Shown: positions 49,524 to 61,179 of the stretch, piece by piece
Layout: each line of letters opens with the position of its first letter
Position numbering within the stretch: the stretch's first letter is position 1
NCBI GenBank assembly: GCA_963277665.1
Contig: OY728121.1
Location: forward strand, 1,656,498,062 to 1,656,562,061
DNA length: 64,000 nucleotides
Direction: 5' to 3'
Origin: Viscum album
Taxonomy: Eukaryota > Streptophyta > Magnoliopsida > Santalales > Viscaceae
Notes under the pieces: model-generated
What the model was told of the DNA's origin: nothing
Database searches by the model: none
What the model saw: the letters and a program-made list of their open reading frames with translations, nothing else
Program-made: the position numbers and the translations under genes

Positions 49524-52500
49524 AATAGAACCCCCTTTACGCACAGAAGGATTTAGTACCAAATCATTTTATTAGGGTAACCATTCTTGCATTGGGTTTC
49601 CAAAGATAATAAAAAACATATCTCAAACTTATAATAGAGTATCATAATCGGAAATAATTCCTCCCAAATGTGTTTGATAATATTGAACTCAAATCCTCTC
49701 AACTAATTTGAGTTCCAAAGTGTCATGGGGTTTGAAACCCCAATTGACCTCCTACCTTGGGAAATATAGTATATACCTTATTATAGATATGTGAACCACA
49801 TGTAGTTTCTATGAGTGAAGAAAATGATAAAACCAATGGGAATTATTTTTTAACCAAACATTAACCCCCACAACCAATCATCAATGATCATACCTCTTTT
49901 AAAGGAAACAAAATAGTGAACCCAATGTGAAATATTATAATGAAAGAATAACTAAATACTTGTAGGCATTTGGAATCATGTATAATAAATATGGGGAACT
50001 ATATCATCTTTTTGAAGGAAAAAACTTGTATCCCTAAATCTTGGATTCTCATGGGTGATTAATTTTTCATTGTTATAAATTTCTTATAATTATAGATATC
50101 ACTCATCCAATGGAATGACATCGTTTGAGAAGTTTCCTAGGTGGAAATTATAATTACCCTATATTGAATTAAGTTTATATAGAGTGGGATCCTAAGATTA
50201 TATGTTGTATTTATTATTATAGAGGAGATACAAGTGATTTAGGAGAGGGATAAATATAGATAGGGTGACCAAAATTCTTTTACAGATTGTAGGATGTTAC
50301 CTTTGATGTTTGAGGCTGGTGATGATCTATTCTCAAATATTTAAGCTCATTATTGGAATTTGAGATTCAGTAGAGGTTATAAAATTTCGTTATGTTTTCT
50401 AGATCTTCCAAGGTATTAGTGTGGATTTTTGAGGTGGAATATAGTTAGAAAAATCTCCTAAGATTGGTTGAGATCACATCATTTCCCATGAGTTATATCT
50501 ATAAATATATCATTATAATGACCCTCATCTCCTTTATTAGAGTGGGTTGGATATTGTGGAGGGTTATTTGTTTATGGAATTAATGGTGGAGATCTAGGGT
50601 CACTAGGAGAAGTACTTTTAAGGTAGATTCTTACATTGGTTTGTATCTTTAGAATCTATGACATCTTGGATGAATGAACCTGATTATAGGAGTCACAAAT
50701 GACGGATATTTCCCTGAAATTGTTTTTATCTTTTATTATTTTTCAATGATAAGATTTATACCTATGTTTAATGTGATTAAATTTGTTCCTTCATTTTTTT
50801 TGGTGTGTTGTAGTAGAATATTTTCACTGGTGACGGCCATGTTTGAGAAGTATCTCATGCGATCGTTTTGTTTTTTGTAATTCCATTTTTTATTTTATAT
50901 ATTTTTATTCTAGGGTATAAAAATATAATGAGTCGTGTTTAATTTTGAGGCTCAAAAATTCAAAAATAATTAATTTGTGAATTATATAGGCGTTAGAGGA
51001 AGAATGTTTGAATTTAGAATCAAACCACAAAATAAAATATGAAAATATGTTTGTTAAGATAAACCTGGTTATATCCTGACCATGCCATGTTTTTTATATC
51101 ATCTTTGTTTGATGGTTCATCATGGTTTTAGAGGAGAATATTAGTATATTCTTTGGTTTCCAAAAAAATAAAACTATTTCATGTTTTTTCTTGGATCTTT
51201 GTGGTTTCATGAAAATTAGTGTAGTTTAATTCATGTCATAAAGATATATTTTCAGGGAAGCTTCTATTAAATGTTGGGGGAAATAATTATATAGATATAT
51301 ATCATGGTTTTTTATATAAAGTCTTTCATATAGATGAAGCTGGAATTTTACATCCCTATATGCAAGATTTTTAGAAATAGTACACTGTGGTGGAGAAGGA
51401 TAAGTTGTAGTATTAGTTAAATCTATGATATTAAAAATGAAATAATCTATGAAATTATATATAATTCATGATTTAGGATCTCTGGTTTTAAAATATGTTT
51501 TAATCGACCCAATCATGTCTTTTTTATCTCAATTAAATAATAAATATAAATGGTTATCTTCGTTGTTATTATATTCTTCTAGTTCATATATGAACCAAGA
51601 TGATTGAGAGATTAATCTATGTATTTTTGGATGATATTTAATGGAGTTTTAGTTTTTATCATTGTGAGATCAAATCTATAATACCTAAGGAAAACTCTTC
51701 AAATATTCTCCCCCCTTTTTTTAATCTTTTTATCCCAGATATCTATTTGAATTGGTTGATATATGGAATGACTAATATTGATATGTTACAGATTTTTATA
51801 AGTTAATTTTAGGGATGAAATTAATTTATTAATGAGATTCTTCCTTTAATGACATGATTATTTGAGAATTAGTTTAATGTCGGTGATTAAACACCTTTAT
51901 TTCTCTTTAATAATGTTGATGTTTAATTATGATGATTTAAATTCTATGTCTATTTTGTTTAGATTGAAAAACATTAAAATGAAAATTTGAACCTAGGAGG
52001 GATGTAAATGTTCTATAATATTTTTTATTTTTTATTTTTATTTCATATTGAATTTTTAATTTTAATATTAATAGTTCTTGGTGGACCTATAACTATAAAT
52101 TAGTAATGTTGTGTAGATTTAGAAGTATGGTGATTTGATATTGTTTGGTTTGATGAGGTTATTTGTGCTATAAATAATGATATTAATGAATAAATGAATT
52201 AATGAAGATGGATGGAATTTGGTTTGTGATATAAAATGAATTGATATGTGTTAAAATAATTAATATTCACAGAAATTTAGTTATGTGGTATGTTGATAAA
52301 TGATTATAAATTGGTAAGAAGGATTTAGTAAATTGTTAATATAATTAGTGTTGTTTTTTATTTGTATTGTGATTTATGCTTAGTCTAGGGGTTAGTATTT
52401 TTGTAATAGAGACAAAAAAATTAAAGGGAAGGGTGTAAATGACTTTGATAAGATATGGAAACTTGGAAGGAATATATGTGTTCTGGTTTTTCTTTATACG

Positions 52501-52539
52501 ATTTATTTTTTCAATAATGAATTATTTATAATTCAACAT
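49524..52539. other. AT-rich intergenic DNA, no gene seen
   Basis: The 120-codon open frame at 49213-49575 lies mostly in the end of the solo LTR and runs past its border, so it is fortuitous. The remainder shows no primer-binding site, gag or pol motif, which supports the solo reading of the LTR to its left. Confidence 0.5.
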
Positions 52540-53350
52540 TACTAACCATCCCTCACTGAGTTAGATATCCTTACCAAAACTCATGTGAAATTGGGTTAGG
52601 TGTGGACCCACAACATCTAGGATGTTCTTTAAATAGACGTTCGACCACTCTCCCTATCCTTCTCTCCATTCAAGGCATGGAAATAGTTGTTGTTATAACT
52701 GTGTTTCCAGTCCTGATAATGGTATGAGGTTGATTTGGATATTGTTATGGAATGTCGAGGCTGTGTTCTGATATGATGTGGTTATCGATATTTGAATGGT
52801 TTAAAGTGATATGATGTATATTTCTATGACATAAGGGAGACAAGATCATTGGGGAAGTGGGTGTGTGGTACCTTATATTTTTGTATTTTTGTAAATTATA
52901 TTATACATATACTATACATAGATTCTGGTGAGTGCATTTTCAGTGATAAGGGTTGTATATAAATTAAGATAAGATAAATTAAAGGTATCACAGTGTATTC
53001 ACATAATCTTTTTTTATGATTATTTCATATTTACATGAGAGTTATTGTAGAGGAATATATTGAGTATATTCATATGCTCAACCCTACTTATAAATATAAT
53101 TTTTTCTGTATTATCCGGATGGTGTTTGATATTTGGTTGGACCAAATAAACATTTGACTTTGATACTTGGTGGATTTTTGTGGAGTATTTTTTCCCAAAG
53201 GTGTTGTTTTATTAGTATAGTGTTTTGTATTTGTATGGATGTATAAAATTTTCATGTATCTGTATATTATTCTTGGGACATTGATTTTTTTCATTTTTTA
53301 AGTTTGGATGTTGGGGTTTTTTCACTATGCTTAAAAGGGGTCATGCCTTC
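52540..53350 (+). repeat. Possible relic of another gypsy-type LTR
   Basis: cctcactgagttagatatcc near 52553 resembles, in the + direction, the ctgagca...gctcaccc motif found in the minus-strand LTR near 57760-57785. Near 53333 ttaaaaggggtcatgcc resembles sequence near the ends of some plant gypsy LTRs. No TG/CA borders or target duplication could be placed. Confidence 0.3.
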
Positions 53351-56219
53351 GATATTATACATGCCATACAAAATTACATGTGTCAAAACATATTATACAT
53401 ATAATACCCATGGTTCCAGAAATCAACCCATATCCTATTAGAGGTCAACTTCGATGGTCACTTTTAATTTCGTCACCGACTCAAGAGGGGTTCTGTTAGG
53501 GTTGGGTAATCACATAGTAAAAGCAGTGGATAAATGTTATAAGGAATGACATCATCATTTTTCTAATGGGATTAATTATCTAGACTATACATTACTAACA
53601 TGATATAACAAAATTATACATCTATTATACAGTATGTTTTTATGAACATGGGATTTCAAGTCCAAAATTCCACTTAGGTGCATACTAAATAAAAGAAATT
53701 AAGAGACTATAGTGAGAGATGATTCAATATATAAAAAACACAATGAGAAATTTTATTATCTTATAGCATAAAAATATTTATTAATCGAACTAAAATGAGA
53801 AAATGGACCCAAAAATTTAAAATTTAAAATTCAAATTCGTGATTCAACTTATAAAATTTATCACTATATTTATTATTTCTAATTAATTTTTATATTTTTT
53901 ATGATTTATATTATATTTATAAATTTAATGTGTTTGTTTTATACACACATAAAAATATGCTCTTTTATAATGGGTGAAATTGAAAACATTTCAAAAATAT
54001 TCAATATTAGTAAATTCTTTCTCTTTTAATATAGTCTTATCATATAATTATTGCATGGTGTGACTAAAAAACGTTATTAATAAATAAAACTCAACAATAC
54101 ACCACTTATGATCTTAAATAGAATATTTTATTAGTACCTCTAAATTTATAAACAATTAATTATATATAATACAAATATAAGGGTTTGGGGGCGAGGGGAA
54201 GGTCGTGGGGTCAAGTCCCCAGGCTTGAAATTTAATGTAATTTTCTTCTTTGCATCGTGTGCCACTTTCACGGTTGTACCCAATTTATTTTTTATAATAT
54301 AAATATATTTTGATTTAAATATTTTCTTAGTTACAACATCTCATAATGTTTTCAATTTTATGAGTTCTCAAGTCATTAGATTTTTTAATTTTAAAAATAA
54401 ATTAGAGATACCAAATGTATAACTGTTTTGAATCTCTTTTATTATCACATGATTTGATCATTTCCATGAACTCTTTATTGATTAAACTTAATCATAAGAA
54501 GTCATGTAATTTTAAAGTTTAAATAGGAGAGACATTTTGATATGTTTCCATTGTTAGTAAAAAAAATTCATTGAGTATCAATATTTTTTAAAGTGTTATA
54601 ACTCAACATTGAATCACCACATACCATATTAACTTCAAATTAGTGTTGTTATAAATTTCAATTTGAAAAATCCTTTTATTTAATTTTTATTACCCAATAA
54701 GAAATTTAATTATGATCAACCCAAAAAAAATATTTTCCATTAATAAATGCTTTTTATATTTGTTAGAAATTAATATCTCTATTATATACTTGTTAAACCT
54801 ATCTCAATAAATATTCAGTGAATGGATCATCACGGTTGTTATATCATCGTATATAAATAATTATTTTTGTACAATATTGTAATAATTTTCTCGAATAATC
54901 ATATTTCACACTGATATGTATATAGTTCCTATTAGGGATGAAACTATAATATCTTGATATTATCATATCACAGTCATAATTAAATAAATTTTTTGACATT
55001 GAACATATCCATGATTTAATAGATAATAATAAATTTATAATTTGTTAAACATTCTTATAATTTTTTTAATATAATAAATTTTGTAAATATAATTGAATGT
55101 GAAATAAATTCTTTTCTCTCTCTCCCATGAACTGAAACATCCTACACATGTAAATTACCAAGAAAATATGAATGGCTTATCTTCTACACTTAAAATCAAA
55201 CATGCATCAATTCACAATTCAAGTAAATTTGGATAATCATTATAAAATTAACTTTGTTCTCTGGTTATCATTTATTATTCAAAAATTCTAATTATACACT
55301 TAAAATGATCCATTCTAGTGTTACTTGTAAATTTTATCATTTTTAAGACTATAAAATAAATATTATACTAATAAAATGGATCAAATATTCTAAATTGTTA
55401 ATCACATAGAAATATTCATGTTGTGTTACAACTTTATCAATATTAATTAATAATTTATTGTTACAATAAACTGAATCATTTTTTAACTTACAAACTGCAT
55501 AATTCATGTTATTTAATATCTACCCAATATAATAAGATTTAATTAAATAATATCATACAATATATTTTATAACAGTAATGTTATAGATAATACATGTTAC
55601 TCTAGGAATTATTATTTTAAACATAGATAATATATAGTTTTATTCTCTAAAATAATTCTGATATTTGTTCTAAATGTTAAAATATCATTAACAAAAAATC
55701 ACATAAAAACACTATATTATTTGATAAAATTTTAATTTATTCATATCCTCAATATTGTGTTTAAAATCATTAGACAAAATAATATAATTAAAATTTTCAT
55801 ATCATTTTTTGGTGTTTATTTAACACTATAAAGAAATTTAAAAAAATTATATAATTTACCTACAATTATTATAACAAAAGTTCCATTTTATTACCAATAA
55901 ATTTTTCATTCATGTTTCCCTTTAAAATTTAGTTTTAACAATTATTTGAAAAAAAGTAATTATTGGACAAAAATAATTCAAATGATGTTCTTTTTGATAT
56001 ATTAGGTGATTGTTGGAACCAAAGCTATGTTTTATAGGAACCAGAAAACTATATATGTATATATTACATCATTTTAAAATGAATATTCAATACTTATGAT
56101 AATAATACATACCCTAACCCAATAAGGGCTTAGTGTATTTTAATACTAGATATATAATCATTATTTTTCAGAAAATATCTTCAAATTCTATCATAATGTT
56201 CTTCTTACATAATACTCAT
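53351..56219. other. Very AT-rich intergenic DNA, no gene seen
   Basis: Mostly A/T with long runs of attaa and tataat words. A single tRNA T-arm-like hairpin, tggggtcaagtcccca, lies at about 54207-54222. No tRNA body surrounds it. Confidence 0.5.
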
Positions 56220-56790
56220 CTTGTAAATCCCCTAATAAATTCCATTATTCATAACATTGGGAAAGGAAAATTATGAAGGGATGAGATCCGATTATTTGCA
56301 AGGGTAAAAATCAGAGATATAAATCAATGATCATATTTATGCATATAATGATTATAAGGGTATGAAAACATGGTCTTAACATTTTAAATTCATACCCAAT
56401 AATTCATATATCTTAATCATGGAATAAGGATTCAGTAGACCATAATACAAGAATCATAGAATAATCAAAGATAATGGTCCATTATATCATAAGTATAAGA
56501 ACATTTCATAAAAAGTGAAATTAAATGTGTGGAATAATCATTATTATAGAAATATTAATATAAGGCTGCCCACCAAGACATTCATGATGTATTATGTTTG
56601 GGAGAACCACATGTATACCTAATTTAGGATTAGTATAACCTACCTTGTACCCTCTTTTAGGATTGGGATAACCTCTAGTATTCCCTATTTTGAGCTTGTG
56701 ATAACCTTTCATGTAACCTTTGAGCTTATAATCATTAATCCTTACCAGATTATTTGGAGGAATATAACAGAACCACCCTTCACATAATCC
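56220..56790 (-). repeat. Possible third copy of the Tekay-like LTR 3' half, heavily decayed
   Basis: Ordered landmarks parallel 57700-58090 of the intact LTR: a ttgggaaaggaaaattatgaagg block, gatgagatccgat in the place of gtgagctcaaatgctc, and later aatcatggaataa. A 33-bp minisatellite follows where the intact LTR has a short gttcc-rich repeat. Identity is low. Confidence 0.35.
56623..56750. repeat. Minisatellite, unit about 33 bp, four units
   Basis: ttaggattagtataacc (56623), ttaggattgggataacc (about 56656), ttgagcttgtgataacc (about 56690) and ttgagcttataatcat (about 56720). On the minus strand the open frame across it reads an 11-residue periodicity (GYMKGYHKLKIGN and similar). This follows from a repeat length divisible by three and does not by itself show a gene. 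Confidence 0.7.
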
Positions 56791-57515
56791 ATTCATATTC
56801 ATTCCAAAAGATCATGAAAAAATTTGTCATTTCATGGTAGCTTAACCTTGTGAAAACTAGGTGAGTTTCATCAATATATCTCATAATATTTATAAACCAA
56901 CCATAGAGGTAAAAATGATGATATAATTTGATGTTATAATAATAGAAGTATAAATAATACAAATTTATGTTTTCATAAATGAAAATACCTTTAAAATATC
57001 ACTATAATACTTATTGAAAAAAATAACCGTTTAATTTTGAAATAATTTATTTAAATTTAAAAAATTATAAGATATTAGGAAAATAATTTTAATTATAAAG
57101 CACCAATGAAAATTGAAAAGGAATATTTAAATAAAAGTGTATCCTTATAGGAGAGAATTGTTGTACCATTCAGAAAAAAAAGAATCATCATTTTTAAACA
57201 TTTTATATAATAACAGAAAATGGTTAAAAATGAAATTAATAAATCCTTGTATAATATAAAAAATTTATTGAAATAATTTTAAAGTAAATATGAAGATGGA
57301 ATAAAATATTCCCGATGAAAGAGAAAAATAAAGTCAGTTTTCTTTGAAGAAATTATTTTATATTTTTGAGTACTTAAATTGATATAAATGAATTGGAAAA
57401 TTTTATTATAAATAAATAACCCAAGGATAAGAAAATAAATAGCATATGGAAGAGACAGATCAAATAATTCCATCATTTGAAAATTTAAAAATAAAAAATC
57501 ATCTAAAAATGAGAT
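56791..57515. other. AT-rich intergenic DNA, no gene seen
   Basis: No motif recognised. Short open frames on the minus strand (56780-56962, 57279-57476) have biased Tyr/Phe/Ile composition typical of AT-rich DNA. Confidence 0.5.
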
Positions 57516-59127
57516 TGTAAATATAACGACCCATACTTTACATACATTGTTAATACTTCAAAATTGAAGCACACTTATTACAACATATGACAAAACCACA
57601 ATGGACCGTATAGGTATAGTGTCTTTAGAAACTGGGAAACATAAACAAATGGTTCATTAATATTCTACAGTGTCTCCCATTTATTTCATCATATCTAGGG
57701 TCCCTTTTAGCATATTCTACTTAATATCCATCTTCCTGACCTGGGGAAAAGAAAACATAAAAGGGTGAGCTCAAATGCTCAGAAAGGGAAAATAAAGGAA
57801 ATAAAAATCATATCATATCTTTTTGAAAATCATAACCTGCAAAAGAGATCATAATATCTTAACATGGAATAAATCATAGAAGTGAAAATGAGATCCCAAT
57901 AATCATATCATGAAACTTGAAACTTTGTGGAATGCACACATAATCATGGAAAATCATTTCTTGTTAGTCATGACTCATTTCCAAGACTATCTTAGTGGAC
58001 AGAGTCCCTTTCGGAACCGAGTCACCCTCGTTCCAATCCTGTTTCACTGAACCGGTATAACCTAGCGTTCCAGCCATGTCTATCTCATGAGATATAAAAT
58101 ATTTACCCAATGCATTGGAGGGAGATATAGGTCCCACCCATCTTATAATGAATCCTTTCTTATGTGTGCCACATAATCATAAATCATCGCATAACACATG
58201 TAACAAAAATGGGATTCTTGAAACATCATGACATCATAAAACAAATCATATAAGGTAAATGAATTCATAAAAATAATTCCCTCACAACATAATCAAATCA
58301 ATGTAATAATAGGGATAAAAACAGAACCCTATATTATCTTATATGGAAAATAATTTTGATAAAACATTTGAACTCCATTCTTGAGGAAAATATCCCTTCT
58401 ACTTCAAAAACACTTTTCTTTTCTTAACATGTCATACAATTATAAACTAAAAGAAGTTGATTAAAAATAAACTTGAAAACTTATAAAGGAAGATTCTTGG
58501 AAATAATGTTTTAAAAATCCATTCATGCCGTATAAGTTAAAAAAACATTCTTTGTACCTTTGTCGGAAAAGTCAAAAAGTACCTCGTACGAAAAAACAAC
58601 AAAAGATTCCTTTCATATTCTTTACTAAAAACTCTCCGAAGGGTAAAATTGGATTTAAACTATTGTAAGTGGATGGAAACAATATTACATATTGAGGGAA
58701 CATGGATGTGGATGATAAAATACACCCCAGTAAATACTTACGAATAAACAATCTCGGATAAAAATGAGATTGTGATATTTCCCTTACCTTAGGTCCGATT
58801 TGCTTTGTACGTGTCCGAATCTCCTGTATAATGGTTTAAATAATGTTATTGACTTATTCCAGAATCATACATATTGATATGATATCATATATGGTCATAT
58901 TCTTAGCTTCTTGTTAGTAATATTTCATTGTTACTTGTTACTCGGGTCCTTATTGCCTTTTGTTCTTATGCGTGTTTTGCCGAATAAATTCTTATTCTTA
59001 TTTTAAGGTTATAGATACCTTATATCCAGAATGGTATTAGTGTAACATATATCATATTTATTCATTCAATTCATTTATATAATTACTATGTAATGATGAT
59101 CATGTAGAACGAGTCGCATCACATCGC

Positions 59128-59149
59128 GGAGACGGTATTCCGTACGTAC
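59128..59149. repeat. LTR-internal 22-nt motif, copy A
   Basis: Core gacggtattccgtacgtac, identical over 22 nt with copy B 185 bp away and embedded in a longer, weaker similarity (acatcgcg/accacggcgtg before, gatga-at after). It contains the palindrome gtacgtac. Confidence 0.85.
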
Positions 59150-59312
59150 GCACGAGTGATGATATCGTTCCTATGATCGTGGAACTATATTAGAGTATAT
59201 ATATATTATTTCAGTATCAATATTACTTTATAATAATCATAAATAGTTTCTCATTACACCATTATACCCATCCTTGTAAGGTGATGGTGGAAAATAGATT
59301 ACACCACGGCGT

Positions 59313-59334
59313 GGAGACGGTATTCCGTACGTAC
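59313..59334. repeat. LTR-internal 22-nt motif, copy B
   Basis: Identical to copy A over 22 nt. The corresponding pair in the solo LTR (near 47650 and 47838, opposite strand) keeps almost the same spacing, so the duplication belongs to the LTR family and is not a recent event. Confidence 0.85.
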
Positions 59335-59680
59335 ACATGCGCGGTGATTTCATTTTTCCGTAGGGTGGATAGAAGGTGAATTAGGGTTGTTTAATATTTA
59401 TAATAACATATCAGTATGTAATTAATACTGATGTTATTACTTTATCATGAAACAACTAAAGAAGAAGAAGTTGAAGAAGAAAGAAATTGAAAAGATCGGT
59501 AATGGATATTACCTCTTCTTTGGAACGCCTCTTTGCATCCTCCACTTAGGGAACTAAGATTGGTCTTTGAATAAGACCAGGACCTATAGGATTATTCTAG
59601 GGAAGTGGAGAGGAGAAAATGGCAGGGGTTGGCTGAGCTTGAGTGCTCAAATTGGTGTGAGGAGGAGGGGGAGGAGGTGC

Positions 59681-59690
59681 CCTTTTATAA
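59681..59690 (-). promoter_or_regulatory. Predicted TATA box of the Tekay-like LTR
   Basis: Minus strand reads TTATAAAAGG within a GC-richer stretch, followed by a C/T-rich stretch (cctcctccccctcctcc). Transcription would begin about 30 bp further along the minus strand, near 59655. The solo LTR has lost this TATA box at the corresponding place (about 47300-47400). Confidence 0.65.
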
Positions 59691-61140
59691 GGGAGGAGAG
59701 GGGCACCTTAGGAATATCTCAAAATATTATTTTATATTAAAGTCAAAATCGGTTTATAATGGTTCCAAAGGGTCTTATTTCGAATCTAAAGTGGGGAGGG
59801 GTCGAAATCATATCAACCAATAGGATTTAGACAAGTTTAGGGTATTATTTTAACCTTATCAATTAGATTTAACTCTAAGTTAAATAATTTAACTTTTACC
59901 GTGTCTTTTTGTTTTCTTTCACTATATGGTTAATACACTTACTATAACATGCCAAACGAACCCCAAATTGTTTATTATTAATATATATATCCTTATCTAA
60001 GTCATTTGGCCGAACCTTAGATTTTTAGGAATAAAATAACAATTGGTAATATAATATTTGATTAAAAAACTATTTTGTGTCAATTTTGACACTATTTGAT
60101 ATATGATTTTTGTGAAAGTCATAACAGAATTATATGTTCGAACCAAGTTGATTAAATCAACACTAATATATCATAGTAACCTAGAAAATTAGTGGAATTC
60201 ATAAAAAGTCTCAAATTACATTTATTTTGGTGTTTATAACATCAATTATGTCAATATTTCATTAATAAGATAATTACTGCATCATCATTGTGTCATAAAT
60301 AAATTAAATTATTTAATGTCTAAAAATTACAAATAAAATACCATTATATAGGAAATCTTTTTAGATTTCTAATGAATATTTATAGTAGAATTTATCTTAT
60401 GTATAACCCCATATTAAAAATGATTTACTTATTAAACTTTGATTTTAACTATTTTAACCATTCTTTAAATAAATTAATATTAAATGTCCTAATCTAACCC
60501 AAGTGGGCCTAAATGGTCATATTTTATTCCTAAGTTTGTTTTTGGTCGAATTAAACTTATCCAATAGAATTAGGACATGTGTTAGGGTAATATTAATATC
60601 ATATTTACCCTTAGTTACCCTATTTACTATTAACCGCGATAAAAAAAAGTAAAAAGTTACTATTCACCAAAAAAATTATTTTTATCTCATTGAACCACAT
60701 TTTACTTACTGATATCAACCGTGTCTGTCGGATTTTTGAAATTCCATTCACAGAAGCGGTAAAATTATGTTTTATGCAAAAATTCAGTTTTTAACCTACC
60801 ACTTAGTGGTTTCACTATTCATCAAAAATTGAAAGTTTTCAGAAAAATACCAAAATTTCACCCTAGGCTAATTTCGGTATTCCGAATCCAAAAATGAAGT
60901 CCATTTTGAAAAATAAAATTTATAAAATTTCAAAATGTGGTTATTACTATTCATAACGGCTAGTTTTAATAATATTTTAATAGCATATCGTTGTTTAGTG
61001 AAACTCGGTATTGCGTACGACGCAAGCTATCGAGGAAGGTCGTGATTGCGTGTAAAGTAAGACAAGAAAGTGTGTAGTGAAATATTCCTTTGATGATATA
61101 TAAAAACAAAATATTACTCATAAAAATCTCGGGTGTTACA

Positions 61141-61153
61141 TTCTACCCCCCTT
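61141..61153 (-). other. Polypurine tract of the Tekay-like element
   Basis: Minus strand reads aaggggggtagaa immediately before the LTR start TGTAACACCC, 26 bases after the pol stop codon. This is the plus-strand primer site expected in LTR retrotransposons. Confidence 0.85.
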
Positions 61154-61179
61154 AAAAAGAATTTCTCCCTCAAAATTCG

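Larger units (their letters stand above)
57516..61140 (-). repeat. 3' LTR of the Tekay-like element
   Basis: Begins TGTAACACCCGAG at 61140, directly after the polypurine tract, and ends in gggtcgttata at about 57522 (or at TG, + strand, 57516). The conventional terminal CA appears mutated, so the last few bases are uncertain. The LTR contains a TATA box near 59685, a pair of identical 22-nt motifs near 59128 and 59313, and a gctcaaatgctc motif near 57765. The same family occurs in the opposite orientation as the solo LTR at 45012-49518. The adjoining target duplication cannot be checked without the 5' end. Confidence 0.85.

Noticed and set aside
49213..49575. 120-codon open frame
   Set aside because: It starts in the 3' part of the solo LTR and runs across its border into the flank. 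An unrelated junction cannot encode a conserved protein.
54181..54235. tRNA gene suggested by a T-arm-like hairpin
   Set aside because: Only the T-arm is present, and its loop has 6 nt instead of 7. No D-arm, anticodon arm or acceptor stem can be drawn.
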